Positions 47,213-58,183 of a stretch of 64,000 bases of DNA are shown here, piece by piece (position 1 is the first letter of the stretch; each line of letters opens with the position of its first letter). The notes beneath the pieces are model-generated. The model did no database searches and was not told the origin of the DNA. It worked only from the letters and a program-made list of their open reading frames with translations. The position numbers were made by a program, and so were the translations under genes. Source of the DNA: Linepithema humile (taxonomy: Eukaryota > Arthropoda > Insecta > Hymenoptera > Formicidae); contig NC_090132.1 in the NCBI RefSeq assembly GCF_040581485.1, positions 13,522,146 through 13,586,145 of the forward strand, written 5' to 3'.

Positions 47213-48560
47213 TTAATCAATAGACCATGTTATTTCATAATCGGGATATGATGCTATTATTTTTCCATCGCAATACAAATATTTATGTTTTCTTAACAAG
47301 CTTGCCAATCTTTTTACCAAATGTGGAAAATCAAATGATGCGTAATATTTTTTTTTATTATGTATAAAATATGTCTTATCTGAGTGCACACCAAGTTGAG
47401 CATAAGCGCTTTGATTAGATAGACCTTGATCGCACATTATAAGTCGTACATCAGCAATCGTTTTGCTCAATCTATCTAAGCATTCTTTCATTAAAATCAC
47501 TATTTCTTCCGCTTTCATACATTTTCCTGGGAGAAAATATGCTAGCGGTTGACGCCATGGATGAAGCGCATTTATACTATCCACACAAAATACAAATACG
47601 CATTTTGTCCTTTCACTTTTCCTTCCTAAAGGCCCAAGATCAACGAGTCCTTCTATTTGATCCAGACTAAATGAGTATTCTTCATATGATTTTATATACA
47701 TTTCATCCCATTTTAAAGCACAAACTCTTTGTTCTACAGGCAACTTTGAAATTTTTTCCTGCAATTTGCGGAATATAACATCACAAAATCCTGGCATTAT
47801 ATTAAATTCTTCGTGCCATCTTCTAATAGTTCGTTCTGCAGGAAAATTGCAACCTACCTTTCGTAAACGACGCAATGCAGATGCCGAATAATAAAAAAGC
47901 TGTTTCAAAAGAGTTTTTTCTTCCTCTGTATATGCCGCATGTGGAGTATGGAGTTGTTAATTAATTATTGCTTTTGCAACGGAATGCAGATTTTGTTCAT
48001 TAATTAAATTTTGTATTTTCTTTTTGTTATTTTTTTTATTTATTTTTTTCTTAGGTACTTGGCGACGTTGTAAACGCAATTTTAAACGCTTTATAGTCTG
48101 CCGCAAACGAATATTTTCACGTTTTAAATTTTTAATTATCTTTTCTGGATTATATTCTTTTTCACAATTTTGTCATTAACAGATCACACTTATCAATGTT
48201 TCATATCTTACAGGTTCTAAATCCATCCATTCTGTAATATCTTCCTCTTCTAATGATTTGTCAAAATTTAATTTTGCTGGAAGATAAGTTTGTTTGAATC
48301 GATCTAATAATTGCTTATTTATTTTGTCATTATGATTGATATTAAATGATGTTCCTGCAATTGCGTTATTATATGTATTTCCTACTTCTTCCATTTCTTT
48401 TATTTGGTTTTGTTCTTTTTTTGCTCTTTGCATCTCTCCTATTTCAATAGCTGCCTCAGATTTTTCTTCTAAATTTATCAAATCATTAAATCGAATTGGC
48501 ACAGCATCGCGTTTTAATGTTTTCTTGCCTTCTCCCTTAAATGAGTTAGCATTAAATGAT
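47213..48560 (-). pseudogene. P-element/THAP9-type transposase, THAP tail plus catalytic region
   Basis: One minus-strand frame holds three blocks. At 48560-48480 is the end of a THAP domain (SFNANSF, TLKRDAVPIRF) starting just after a 3' splice site GTGTGCAG. At about 48166-47960 is a Lys/Arg/Leu-rich coiled coil. At 47956-47213 is the P-element transposase core (ERTIRRW, ALKWDEMYIK, QIEGLVDLGPLGR, WRQPLAYFLPG, CDQGLSNQSAYAQLGV, DFPHLVKRLASLLRKH). Stops interrupt the frame at 48173-48178 (TAATGA) and 47957-47959, and it ends early after ITWSID, so the C-terminal third is absent or in another exon. The N-terminal THAP half may be the exon at 59797-59923, separated by later insertions. Confidence 0.85.
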
Positions 48561-48596
48561 CTGCACACAGACCAGCACGACGAAATGAATTGACAG

Positions 48597-49550
48597 TGTG
48601 GCGGCTCACCGCCACACCGCTGCACTGACGCGGTATAATACATCGCGGCGCCGCTACGCGCCGCAGGCCTTCTACCAGTTACAAGCTTGCGGACCCACCG
48701 CCAGGTTGCGCAGGCGGTGAAGAACCTTCTCGCGATCAAGCTTCGATCGACGAGATATAAAAGAGCTGCTCCGCAGATCTTTCCTCACTCACTCGCTTCA
48801 AGGCGAGCTCTCCCCAGGGCCCTTGAACTGAGTCGTACTCTGCCTCGGCAGAATCTAACAGAGACACATAGTCTCGCCGTTTTTCTCACACTGCCTCGCA
48901 AGGCGTGTAAAAAGAAAGCAGAGTCCCAGCATCGGCCACGCACTTCAACCAAGCGGCCCGCGGATACTCCACTTTCGCCGTCACCTCCTCAGTCTCTAGT
49001 GTGGAAATTAATCCCACTAGAGTTCTGCGTCCGGTTGACTCGACCACCAAGGGACACGCTCACTCAAGGCGACATCCGAATTCGGAGACCTCTCTCTCCT
49101 CGGTACACGGAGCAATCCGTAATTCCGAGAGCCGAGACGGTTGCCACCACCAGCACACCAGAGACTCGATCCATCGCAGTACAGACTTCACCGCTCAGAG
49201 CCTGCTCAGAGAGCAGTTGTCAGACGGAAGACCACTTCCCGAACGGAGTTCCACCGACGCCGGGAAAGGGGCTGCAACGAGCTAACTCAGTTGAACCGTC
49301 CTTTTTAGGACCCGTTCAACACACTAAGACGCGGCCGGTAATTTCTTACCGCGCCCGTCAATTTTTCTTTTGATTCTCGGCCTTACACTCTTGCCGAGAA
49401 AGCGCCTCTGGCGCCCTTAATCAAATCAAACACAAAACTTGTACATTACTCTACTTCTCTGACGAGGAAAAATAAAATATATTTTTCTAAGAAATTGGTC
49501 TCAATATCTTTCAACCAAGTCGAACACAATCCTTAGGCAATACGCCTATA
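48597..49550 (+). repeat. 5' LTR
   Basis: It begins TGTGGCGGCTCACCGCCACA, itself an inverted repeat, and ends CAATACGCCTATA. It contains TATAAAAG at 48756-48763 and an AATAAAATA signal near 49469. An open frame of 228 codons crosses it but has no recognisable domain. Confidence 0.95.
48756..48763 (+). promoter_or_regulatory. TATA box of the 5' LTR
   Basis: TATAAAAG in a GC-rich context, repeated at 53659-53666 in the 3' LTR. Transcription would start about 25-30 bases downstream. Confidence 0.75.
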
Positions 49551-49553
49551 AAC

Positions 49554-49571
49554 TGGTGACCCCGACGACTG
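49554..49571 (+). promoter_or_regulatory. Primer binding site
   Basis: TGGTGACCCCGACGACTG begins three bases after the LTR. The TGG start is the expected complement of a tRNA CCA end. I cannot name the tRNA with confidence. Confidence 0.75.
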
Positions 49572-49582
49572 GTTAAAGCAAA

Positions 49583-50407
49583 ATGAGCCAATCAGAGAAG
49601 GCCGGCGATATGCCAGGCGCCGACGCAGCACAAATCGGCAGAGTATCGGTGCGAGTACCACCTTTTTGGCCGGAGGAACCAGAATTATGGTTCGCCCAAT
49701 TAGAGAGCCAGTTCCTGCTGAGCGCCGTCACGTCGGATTCAACCAAGTACGCATACGCAATCTCGCAAATCGAAACAAAATACATTAAGGAAATCAAAGA
49801 TGTGATAACGAATCCTCCGCCATGCGGGAAATACGAAGCCGTAAAAAGGGCACTCATTCAAAGGCTGAGCGACTCACAGGAACACCGCATCCGCCAATTA
49901 TTAGAGCGAGAGGAACTTGGCGTCCGAAAACCATCGCAGTTCCTGCGCCATCTAAGGACGCTCGCGGGCAATGCCGTGCCTGATCAACTCCTGCGCACGC
50001 TATGGCTGGGGCGTTTACCGGCCCAAATGCAGATCATACTAGCGACGCGAGCTGACGATCTTCTCGAGGACGTGGCGGAACAGGCCGACCGTGTCTACGA
50101 AGTCACATGCCGAACAGTCGCAGTTTTGGACAAGCCGAAGGAGACGAAATCAAAACCTACCGGCTCGCTCGAGGACCAGATTCAGGCATTGGTCAAGCAA
50201 GTCGCCGCACTCAACACGCGATTGGGCCGGCAGGAGCACCGCCACAAACAACAGCGCCACAGATCGCGCAGCCGCAGCCGGACCAAATCAAATTCGGAAG
50301 AAGACAGCGAGTTTTGCTTTTTCCATCGGCGATTCGGCAGCAAGGCAAGAAAGTGTACAGAGCCATGTACATATAAGGAGAAGAAGAAGGACAAAACGGA
50401 AAACTAG
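49583..50407 (+). CDS. Gag polyprotein
   Basis: 274 codons. The capsid-like part shows the signature of insect gypsy Gag: VRVPPFWPEEPELWFAQLES, KYAYAISQIETKYI, GKYEAVKRALIQRLSDSQE, LLRTLWLGRLPAQMQ. A coiled segment (LEDQIQALVKQVAALNTRL) and an Arg/Ser-rich basic stretch follow. The zinc-binding CFFHRRFGSKARKC is near the C-terminus. It forms the particle that packages element RNA. Pol starts 15 bases after the Gag stop in another frame, so Pol is probably made by frameshifting or reinitiation. It is intact. Confidence 0.95.
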   Translation: MSQSEKAGDMPGADAAQIGRVSVRVPPFWPEEPELWFAQLESQFLLSAVTSDSTKYAYAISQIETKYIKEIKDVITNPPPCGKYEAVKRALIQRLSDSQEHRIRQLLEREELGVRKPSQFLRHLRTLAGNAVPDQLLRTLWLGRLPAQMQIILATRADDLLEDVAEQADRVYEVTCRTVAVLDKPKETKSKPTGSLEDQIQALVKQVAALNTRLGRQEHRHKQQRHRSRSRSRTKSNSEEDSEFCFFHRRFGSKARKCTEPCTYKEKKKDKTEN

Positions 50408-50421
50408 ACGGTCCGGAATCA

Positions 50422-53400
50422 ATGGCGGCAGACGGCCCGGACCCGAAACCATGCCGCCTTGTAATAACCGAGCGACATACAAAAGTTCGGTACCTCATCG
50501 ACACGGGATCAGACATAAGTGTCTACCCGCGCTCGATGGTACGCGGACGGATGTCCGGAGCAACGCAAGCCCTGTTTGCAGCCAACGGAACTGTCATTCA
50601 CACCTACGGGTGGATCGCGCTTCAGCTCAACATCGGATTGAGGCGCGCCTTCCAATGGAAATTCATCGTAGCTGACGTCACACAGCCAATCATCGGCTCC
50701 GATTTCCTTGGGCATTTCCATCTCCTGCCGGATGTAAGGAGAGGCAAACTTTTGGACGCTACGACGGGATTGGCCACAAACAGCCTGCAGAGCAGAACCG
50801 GACAAACATCAATTAAGACATTACTGCAGGAAACAGCTTTTCACGCCTTATTGGCTGAATTTCCACAGCTCACTAGACCAACCGGAAAGACGGAATCCGC
50901 GCCGCACTCAACGATGCATTACATCGAAACAACACCGGGACCACCGGAAGCATGCAGGCCGAAGAGACTGGCGCCGGAGAAGCTAAAAGAAGCAAAACAA
51001 CAGTTCGATCTTTTACTGCAAGAAGGAGTAATCGCGCCGTCCAAGAGCGCATGGGCCTCACCGTTGCATATGGCACCGAAGAAAGGTGGCACGTGGCGAC
51101 CATGCGGCGATTACAGGAAGCTCAACAACCGAACGGTGCCGGACAGATACCCGATTCCGCACATCGAGGATTTTACACAGGCTCTTCACGGGAAAACAAT
51201 TTTCTCTACACTGGATCTGGTTAGAGCTTACAACCAGATTCCGGTAAACGCTGAAGACGTGCCAAAAACGGCAATCACCACACCGTTCGGTCTGTTCGAA
51301 TTTCTCAAAATGCCTTTCGGGTTGAGAAACGCAGCGCAAACGTTCCAGAGATTCATAAATGAGGTGATACGCGGACTCGATTTCTGCTACGCCTACATTG
51401 ACGACATCCTGGTAGCATCTCACAACGTTGACGAACATAAAGCACATTTAACAGCTTTGTTCCAGAGACTCAGCAAATACGGAATTCAACTAAACCCAGC
51501 AAAATGCGTGTTCGGAAAAGAAACCGTAGCATTTTTGGGCTACCAAGTCTCAGCAGAAGGGACGCAACCACTACCGGAAAAAGTCGAGGCCATTCGGAAA
51601 TTTCCAAAACCGATCACCGTCAAGCAGCTGCGGCAGTTCCTCGGAACCTTAAATTTTTACAGGAGATTCATTCCAGGAGCGGCCATAGACCAAGCAATTT
51701 TGAATGACGCGCTAAAAGGGAACAGACCCGGGAAAACACCAATCGAATGGAGCGCAGAACGAGAGGCAGCGTTTGAAACGTGCAGAGAAAGCCTTGCACG
51801 GGCAACGCTCTTGGCACATCCGGACCCGAAAGCAGAACTCTCCTTAACAACCGACGCCTCAGATTTCGCAATCGGAGCAGTAATCCACCAACATGGAAAA
51901 CTCGGACAGCAACCGGTGGCGTTCCTCAGCAAAAAGCTGACCACCGCGCAACAAAAGTACAGTCCGTACGACCGAGAGCTCTTGGCGATATATGCAGCAA
52001 TTAAGCATTTCCGGCACTGGTTAGAAGGAAGGGAGTTCATCATTTACACGGATCACAAACCGCTCGTGTATGCATTCCGAAAAGATCCTTTGCAGAGCTC
52101 ACCGCGGCAGACACGGCACTTGGAACTGATCGGGCAGTATTCAACCGACATCAGACACGTGGCGGGAAAGGATAACATCGTAGCAGACACACTATCGAGG
52201 ACGCAGGCTGTCCAGCAAGCAGTAAACTTTGCAGAGCTCGCAAAATCTCAAAAAGACGACGCCGAAATACAAGCATTACTCAAAGGGAATACGAAGTTGC
52301 AGCTTAAAGAAACCGTAATTCCCGGCACAGATATCAAACTGATTTGTGATACATCGACGGGCATCCCACGACCATACGTCACGCAACAATTCCGAAAGCA
52401 AATCTTTAAGCATTTGCACGGACTCGCGCACACCGGGATAAAAACCACCGTCAAATTGATCACGCAGCGCTTCGTGTGGACCGGAATAAAAAAGGATTGC
52501 CGCAGATGGGCGCAGGCTTGCATTCCCTGCCAGAAATCAAAGGTCCACCGACACACCGTTTCACCAACAGGAAATTACTTGGGGCCTACCAGCAGGTTCC
52601 AGCATATACACATGGACATCGTCGGACCTTTGCCTCCATCTCGAGGGAAGAAATACTGCCTCACAATCATTGACAGATTCACACGATGGCCAGAGGCATA
52701 CCCGATGTCCGACATCACCGCAGAAGCGATGGCTCGCCTCTTATTTGAAAACTGGATTGCGCGTTTCGGAGCGCCGGCACGAATCACCACGGACCAGGGA
52801 CGGCAGTTTGAGTCGGAACTATTTAAGCAGTTGGCCAGACTGACCGGATCGCAACACATCCGAACTACCGCGTACCATCCGGCAGCCAATGGCATGGTAG
52901 AGAGACTACACCGGCAACTCAAAGCGGCTATCAAAAGCCACGAAACAGAAGCATGGACGCAAATTCTTCCAGTCATTTTATTAGGCATCCGCGCCGCAGT
53001 AAAAGAGGACATCGGAGCCACACCAGCAGAATTAGTTTTCGGAGAGACTATTCGGATTCCCGGACAATTCTTGGACCAAACCAGTAACGAGCAGCCAACG
53101 GACGAGTTTGTCCGTCATTTACAGGAAAAAATGAGCAAACTCCGTCCACACTTGCGACGCCATGGCCACCGCAGCACCTTCGTACACAAGGATCTGGCCA
53201 CATCAGAAAAAGTTTTCGTCAGACACGATTGCCCGACCAGAGCGTTACAGCAACCATACGACGGACCATTTAACGTTTTAAGCAGAAACGACAAAGTCTA
53301 CAGGCTATTGGTCAACGGCAAGCCAATCAACGTCTCGATTGACCGATTGAAACCGGCTTACACGTTGGACGACGATGAGCAACCAATCGAACCAACACCA

Positions 53401-53481
53401 GCCGACCAACCAAAGCCCTCCGCAACCAACAAGACGAGGAGCGGCAGAACTTCAAAACCAACCGTGCGTTTCCAGGCTTAA
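50422..53481 (+). CDS. Pol polyprotein (protease, RT, RNase H, integrase)
   Basis: 1,019 codons, uninterrupted. Aspartic protease LIDTGSDISVYP near residue 30. RT with KKGGTWRPCGDYRKLN, LDLVRAYNQIPV, FEFLKMPFGLRNAAQTF and the catalytic YIDDILVAS. RNase H with LTTDASDFAIGAV, YSPYDRELLAIYAAIKHFRHWLEGR and NIVADTLSR. Integrase with HTGIKTTVKLITQRFVW...CIPCQKSK (HHCC), HMDIVGPLPPSRGKKY, ITTDQGRQFESELF and YHPAANGMVERLH (D,D,E core). The C-terminus lies 18 bases before the 3' LTR. All catalytic residues I can check are present, so the element may be active. Confidence 0.96.
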   Translation: MAADGPDPKPCRLVITERHTKVRYLIDTGSDISVYPRSMVRGRMSGATQALFAANGTVIHTYGWIALQLNIGLRRAFQWKFIVADVTQPIIGSDFLGHFHLLPDVRRGKLLDATTGLATNSLQSRTGQTSIKTLLQETAFHALLAEFPQLTRPTGKTESAPHSTMHYIETTPGPPEACRPKRLAPEKLKEAKQQFDLLLQEGVIAPSKSAWASPLHMAPKKGGTWRPCGDYRKLNNRTVPDRYPIPHIEDFTQALHGKTIFSTLDLVRAYNQIPVNAEDVPKTAITTPFGLFEFLKMPFGLRNAAQTFQRFINEVIRGLDFCYAYIDDILVASHNVDEHKAHLTALFQRLSKYGIQLNPAKCVFGKETVAFLGYQVSAEGTQPLPEKVEAIRKFPKPITVKQLRQFLGTLNFYRRFIPGAAIDQAILNDALKGNRPGKTPIEWSAEREAAFETCRESLARATLLAHPDPKAELSLTTDASDFAIGAVIHQHGKLGQQPVAFLSKKLTTAQQKYSPYDRELLAIYAAIKHFRHWLEGREFIIYTDHKPLVYAFRKDPLQSSPRQTRHLELIGQYSTDIRHVAGKDNIVADTLSRTQAVQQAVNFAELAKSQKDDAEIQALLKGNTKLQLKETVIPGTDIKLICDTSTGIPRPYVTQQFRKQIFKHLHGLAHTGIKTTVKLITQRFVWTGIKKDCRRWAQACIPCQKSKVHRHTVSPTGNYLGPTSRFQHIHMDIVGPLPPSRGKKYCLTIIDRFTRWPEAYPMSDITAEAMARLLFENWIARFGAPARITTDQGRQFESELFKQLARLTGSQHIRTTAYHPAANGMVERLHRQLKAAIKSHETEAWTQILPVILLGIRAAVKEDIGATPAELVFGETIRIPGQFLDQTSNEQPTDEFVRHLQEKMSKLRPHLRRHGHRSTFVHKDLATSEKVFVRHDCPTRALQQPYDGPFNVLSRNDKVYRLLVNGKPINVSIDRLKPAYTLDDDEQPIEPTPADQPKPSATNKTRSGRTSKPTVRFQA

Positions 53482-53489
53482 AAACTGCC

Positions 53490-53499
53490 AAGGGGGTCC
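53490..53499 (+). promoter_or_regulatory. Polypurine tract
   Basis: AAGGGGGTCC immediately precedes the TGTGGCGG of the 3' LTR. Confidence 0.75.
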
Positions 53500-54453
53500 T
53501 GTGGCGGCTCACCGCCACACCGCTGCACTGACGCGGTATAATACATCGCGGCGCCGCTACGCGCCGCAGGCCTTCTACCAGTTACAAGCTTGCGGACCCA
53601 CCGCCAGGTTGCGCAGGCGGTGAAGAACCTTCTCGCGATCAAGCTTCGATCGACGAGATATAAAAGAGCTGCTCCGCAGATCTTTCCTCACTCACTCGCT
53701 TCAAGGCGAGCTCTCCCCAGGGCCCTTGAACTGAGTCGTACTCTGCCTCGGCAGAATCTAACAGAGACACATAGTCTCGCCGTTTTTCTCACACTGCCTC
53801 GCAAGGCGTGTAAAAAGAAAGCAGAGTCCCAGCATCGGCCACGCACTTCAACCAAGCGGCCCGCGGATACTCCACTTTCGCCGTCACCTCCTCAGTCTCT
53901 AGTGTGGAAATTAATCCCACTAGAGTTCTGCGTCCGGTTGACTCGACCACCAAGGGACACGCTCACTCAAGGCGACATCCGAATTCGGAGACCTCTCTCT
54001 CCTCGGTACACGGAGCAATCCGTAATTCCGAGAGCCGAGACGGTTGCCACCACCAGCACACCAGAGACTCGATCCATCGCAGTACAGACTTCACCGCTCA
54101 GAGCCTGCTCAGAGAGCAGTTGTCAGACGGAAGACCACTTCCCGAACGGAGTTCCACCGACGCCGGGAAAGGGGCTGCAACGAGCTAACTCAGTTGAACC
54201 GTCCTTTTTAGGACCCGTTCAACACACTAAGACGCGGCCGGTAATTTCTTACCGCGCCCGTCAATTTTTCTTTTGATTCTCGGCCTTACACTCTTGCCGA
54301 GAAAGCGCCTCTGGCGCCCTTAATCAAATCAAACACAAAACTTGTACATTACTCTACTTCTCTGACGAGGAAAAATAAAATATATTTTTCTAAGAAATTG
54401 GTCTCAATATCTTTCAACCAAGTCGAACACAATCCTTAGGCAATACGCCTATA
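53500..54453 (+). repeat. 3' LTR
   Basis: Same length as the 5' LTR and, on reading, identical to it. The TSD GACAG follows. Confidence 0.95.
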
Positions 54454-54580
54454 GACAGTCTATTTTTCTAATTTAATATTCCCTAAAATAAAGTAATGAA
54501 AAACGATTGACAAATAGTAAATATTTTGAAAGTACTTTCAAAACATAATTATTTTATTTTCAAATAATAAATGAGATAAT

Positions 54581-56066
54581 AATTGAGGGCGCGGATCAAA
54601 GAACTCGCTCTGCGCTCAAATCGTGTAAAAGTATTGTCTAAACGTCTCAGACCATAAAAATTTTGAAAGTCGCAAAATTAATTTTTTTTTAATATAGACT
54701 TGTAGAGAACGACGAGACGGAACTTTTTTTTTGCAGTTTTTTTGTTTGATGCTTATTTTTAATAATAAAAATAAAAAACTGAAAAATTTTTATCCCCAAA
54801 TTCAATAAGATTTTAAGATATAAATGGTCGTAATTTGGTCAAATTTTATTGAAATTGTTTGAAATTTGGTATACGCATGCAGTATAGTCTAGCGATGCCT
54901 ACAAAACAATAAAGAAGCTGAAAATCGCCTATTGTTTAATAATAATTAATTGCAAATTGAGGCCAATCGGTAACCATGTTTTTTTAGTTTCGCCAATAAA
55001 AAGTATCGAGGGAACTTGAAATTTGGAACAACTTCCAGTAATACATTTGTTCCTCACCACTGAAGGAAGATTTCTGGAAATTTTTAGATCGATTCATTGA
55101 AAATTTGCGGAAATATGCATTTTATAAGAAAACATGCGACGCCAGCAATGATAGCTTCGTGAGCGCTGAGCACCATCAGGCAGCGTACTCGTCGTTCGGT
55201 TTTCCAGGACTCGATTTTATAATAATTTTTTACAACTTTAACTATTGTTATTTGTTAAATTACTATCGTCCTAAAAACCGCGTCTCTGGAGTGTATGTGA
55301 AATATTTCGAAATAATAATAATAAAAGTATTTAATTAAGAAACCGTATAAATAATAGTTCATCATTTCGATATTTCGTGGGAAATGAGCGATTGTTCAAA
55401 TGTATAACCATTAAAAAATCATTATAAAATCGAGTCCTGGAAATCCGAACGGCGAGTACGCTGCCTGATGGTGCTCAGCGCTCACAAAACTATCATTGCC
55501 GGTGTCGCATGTTTTCTTATAAAATGCATATTTCCGCAAATTTTCAATGAATTAATCTGAAAATTTCCAGAAATCTTCCTTCAGTAGTGAAGAACAAATG
55601 TATTACTGGAAGTTGTTCCAAATTTCAAGTTCCCTCGATACTTTTTGTCGGCGAAACTAAAAAAACATGGTTACCGATTGGCCTCAATTTGCAATTAATT
55701 ATTATTAAACAATAGGCGATTTTCAGCTTCTTTATTGTTTTGTAGGCATCGCTAGACTATACTGCATGCGTATACCAAATTTCAAACAATTTTAATAAAA
55801 TTTGGCCAAATTTCGACGATTTATATCTTAAAATCTTATTGAATTTGGGGATAAAAATTTTTCAGTTTTTTATTTTTATTATTAAAAATAAGCATCGAAC
55901 AAAAAAACTGCAAATAGAAAAAAGTTCCGTCTCGTCGATCTCTACAAGCCTATATTTAAAAAAATTAATGTTGCGACTTTCAAAATTTTCATGCTCTGAG
56001 ATATTTGAACAATACTTTTACAGGATTTCAAGCGCTGGGCGAATTCTTTGATCCGGGCCGTCAATT
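54581..56066. mobile_element. Foldback element, arms about 730 bp
   Basis: The left half (54581 to ~55300) reappears reverse-complemented at ~55340-56066, with ends AATTGASGGCSCGGATCAAA. Landmarks that pair include TTTTGAAAGTCGC, GTTACCGATTGGCC (on the complement) and GCAGCGTACTCG. Divergence between arms is a few percent. AATT at both ends could be a target duplication or part of the repeat. No coding potential is supported. Confidence 0.85.
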
Positions 56067-56734
56067 CTATCTATCTGTTACGCTCGGTCGACCCGCTGAA
56101 CTTATTTTTAGCCGAGCGCGCGTCACACAGGTACAGCGTTCGTGTGTGCGTGAGATGTGCTTGGGCTCGAAATCCCGCTGATCTTATCCGCACGCGCTTA
56201 TATTGTACTTTATTTAACTATTCTTTAATGTTTTTTTTATAAACTTCTTATATCAAAAAGTTTAATTTTTTGTGAAATCTTTACATATTCAGCAAGCACT
56301 AAAATACATATTGATGCGCGAAAGATGCCGAGATCATCTCTCTATTGTGCAATATATAATTACCAGGAAAATATCAGAATAACAAAAGTCTTAATTTATT
56401 TTATCCATAAGTTTGTAATACGTTCTTTAGCCTATTAAAAATCAAATATCAAATAACTTTGCTTCACAAGATATCAAAACTCGAATTAAGAGTATCATTT
56501 TTAAATCATTTTGTAAACAAATTTAAGATTGTTACTTTTACTTATACATTCGACAGCAAAATTAAAGTATCACTCATTCTGCTCTCTAAAAATAGGCAAA
56601 TTTCGAATGAGTGTAACTTTGTCAAAAATGAGCATAATGAAATATTCCATATTCAAATTTTAAATTTGAAATCTTTACTTTTCAGATTGGTACTTTATTA
56701 AACAAGTTACTGATTTTTTACGAAACTATACGGA
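56067..56734. other. Non-coding spacer
   Basis: AT-rich sequence with one GC-richer stretch (56080-56180). No gene or complete repeat recognised. Confidence 0.45.
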
Positions 56735-57163
56735 TGTTACGTCCTAACCTGGAGGGAAAGGAGCGGGTCAGGTATACGGACGGACGCAACAATAAAAGTA
56801 TAAATTTGTGGTGTTTGCTCGCTGGTCGTTATGAGGACAGGCGACCGCGCGAGCCGAACAATTTTCCTTGGCTGAGAACAGGTCAACGATCGTAAAGATC
56901 GATATTACCCTGTTAGAGGCTTCAACCAATCGTTCGTGGTTCCCTTTTCTGGTCAAGAGAATTAACTCTTTTTACCAAGGGCGGAACCTCGTGCAATTTT
57001 TCAAAAGGAGAGGTGTTTGAGAGAGAGAGAGGTGAGAGAGAGAGAGATGATTGTGAAAATTAGACTTACTACTTGGATGTCTTCGAAATGTGTTTAGATC
57101 TCCAATCCTAAAGTCCAGGTGTAGTCGGCCTTGAGGTGTACTTGATCCTCCTGGGGTCAGTTA

Positions 57164-58183
57164 AGCCTTGTGTCCACGATACTAGAACTCGGTCCGAGAT
57201 CTCGGACCGAGGGAAAGTTACTAAAACTCGGATCATGTACACACTGAATTTGGATGCAAAACTCGAATAAAGCCTTGTGTCCACGATGCTAGAACTCAAT
57301 CCGAGATCTCGGTCCGAGTCCTCGAACAATAATATTTATACTTGGCTGAATATAGTTAGCGTTGTAATCGAGTTACGATTCTTTACGATGATTTTCTGAT
57401 CTATGTTATATTGCCAAGTTGGTTTATAGATATCATCAAGTGATGCACCGCTTGATTTCGAATTTTTTATTTTATTTAGATGGTCCAGATATTGTGATCT
57501 TTAATTATTAATTTTTTTTTTGCAATTTCAGTTGTTAGTGGTTGTCCTGTTAATTCTTTGTACTGATTACAGATTATCTGTAAAGCTTGATCTCGTTTTA
57601 TACGATTATGATAATCAACACTTTTTGTAACATATAAACAAGAATGTTGTTGATATAACATTAATAAAATTTTAACATTTTCCTTATTATCCATTTTTTA
57701 TTATAAAAGAAGTTTTTTCTGAAAATCAATTTTATATATTATTATACTTTTCTTGAAAAATAATATGTATATATAGGTTATAATATATTTTTAATGTCTA
57801 ATTTAATCTGCATTAAAACTAATAATAACTACTTATGTAAATCTTATTAATTATTAATCTTATTAATTTATTTTATTTAAGAATTATATTTCTCTTATTT
57901 TTTCAATTCTATAATTACTTACTAAAATATTATTTATATTGTTCACAGTATCTCGTATCACTATAAGTATCTTATATTTTGTCTTGACAGATAGTAAAAG
58001 AAACTAGTAAAATCTAATAACTCGCAATAACTCGTACTGAAAAATGGGACGCAACGCATTTTTTCGTTTGAGCTTCTTATTCGAGTTTTGCATCCAAATT
58101 CAGTGTGTACATGATCCGAGTTCTAGTAACTTTCCCTCAGTCCGAGATCTCGGATCGAGTTCTAGTATCGTGGACACAAGGCT
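57164..58183. mobile_element. PIF/Harbinger-like element with TTA duplication
   Basis: Inverted ends of about 110 bp begin AGCCTTGTGTCCACGAT and are flanked by TTA on both sides (57161-57163 and 58184-58186); a 3-bp TTA target is typical of PIF/Harbinger. The left end is followed by a second partial copy of the same terminal sequence at about 57275-57325. The solo LTR continues on both sides. An internal ORF looks like a Myb/MADF-type remnant. No DDE transposase remains. Confidence 0.85.
57476..57694 (-). pseudogene. MADF/Myb-like DNA-binding remnant of the Harbinger element
   Basis: 73 codons (MDNKENVKILLMLYQQHSCLY...). ILLMLYQQHSCLY followed by RIKRDQALQIICNQYKEL resembles the start of a MADF or trihelix Myb domain, the usual second protein of PIF/Harbinger elements, which binds the ends and helps the transposase. 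Short length and lack of a partner transposase suggest a remnant. The match is by eye and moderate. Confidence 0.45.

Larger units (their letters stand above)
48597..54453 (+). mobile_element. Intact Ty3/gypsy retrotransposon with identical LTRs
   Basis: 5,857 bp with two 954-bp LTRs (48597-49550 and 53500-54453) in which I see no difference, a 5-bp TSD GACAG (48592-48596 and 54454-54458), primer site, polypurine tract and open gag and pol frames. This is an autonomous-looking, very young insertion. It sits in the intron or THAP region of the P-type transposase locus. It is unrelated in sequence to copies A and B and uses much more GC-rich codons. Confidence 0.96.

Noticed and set aside
48687..49373. 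228-codon ORF inside each LTR of the intact gypsy element
   Set aside because: No recognisable domain, and it crosses the promoter and transcription start; identical in the second LTR only because LTRs are copies.
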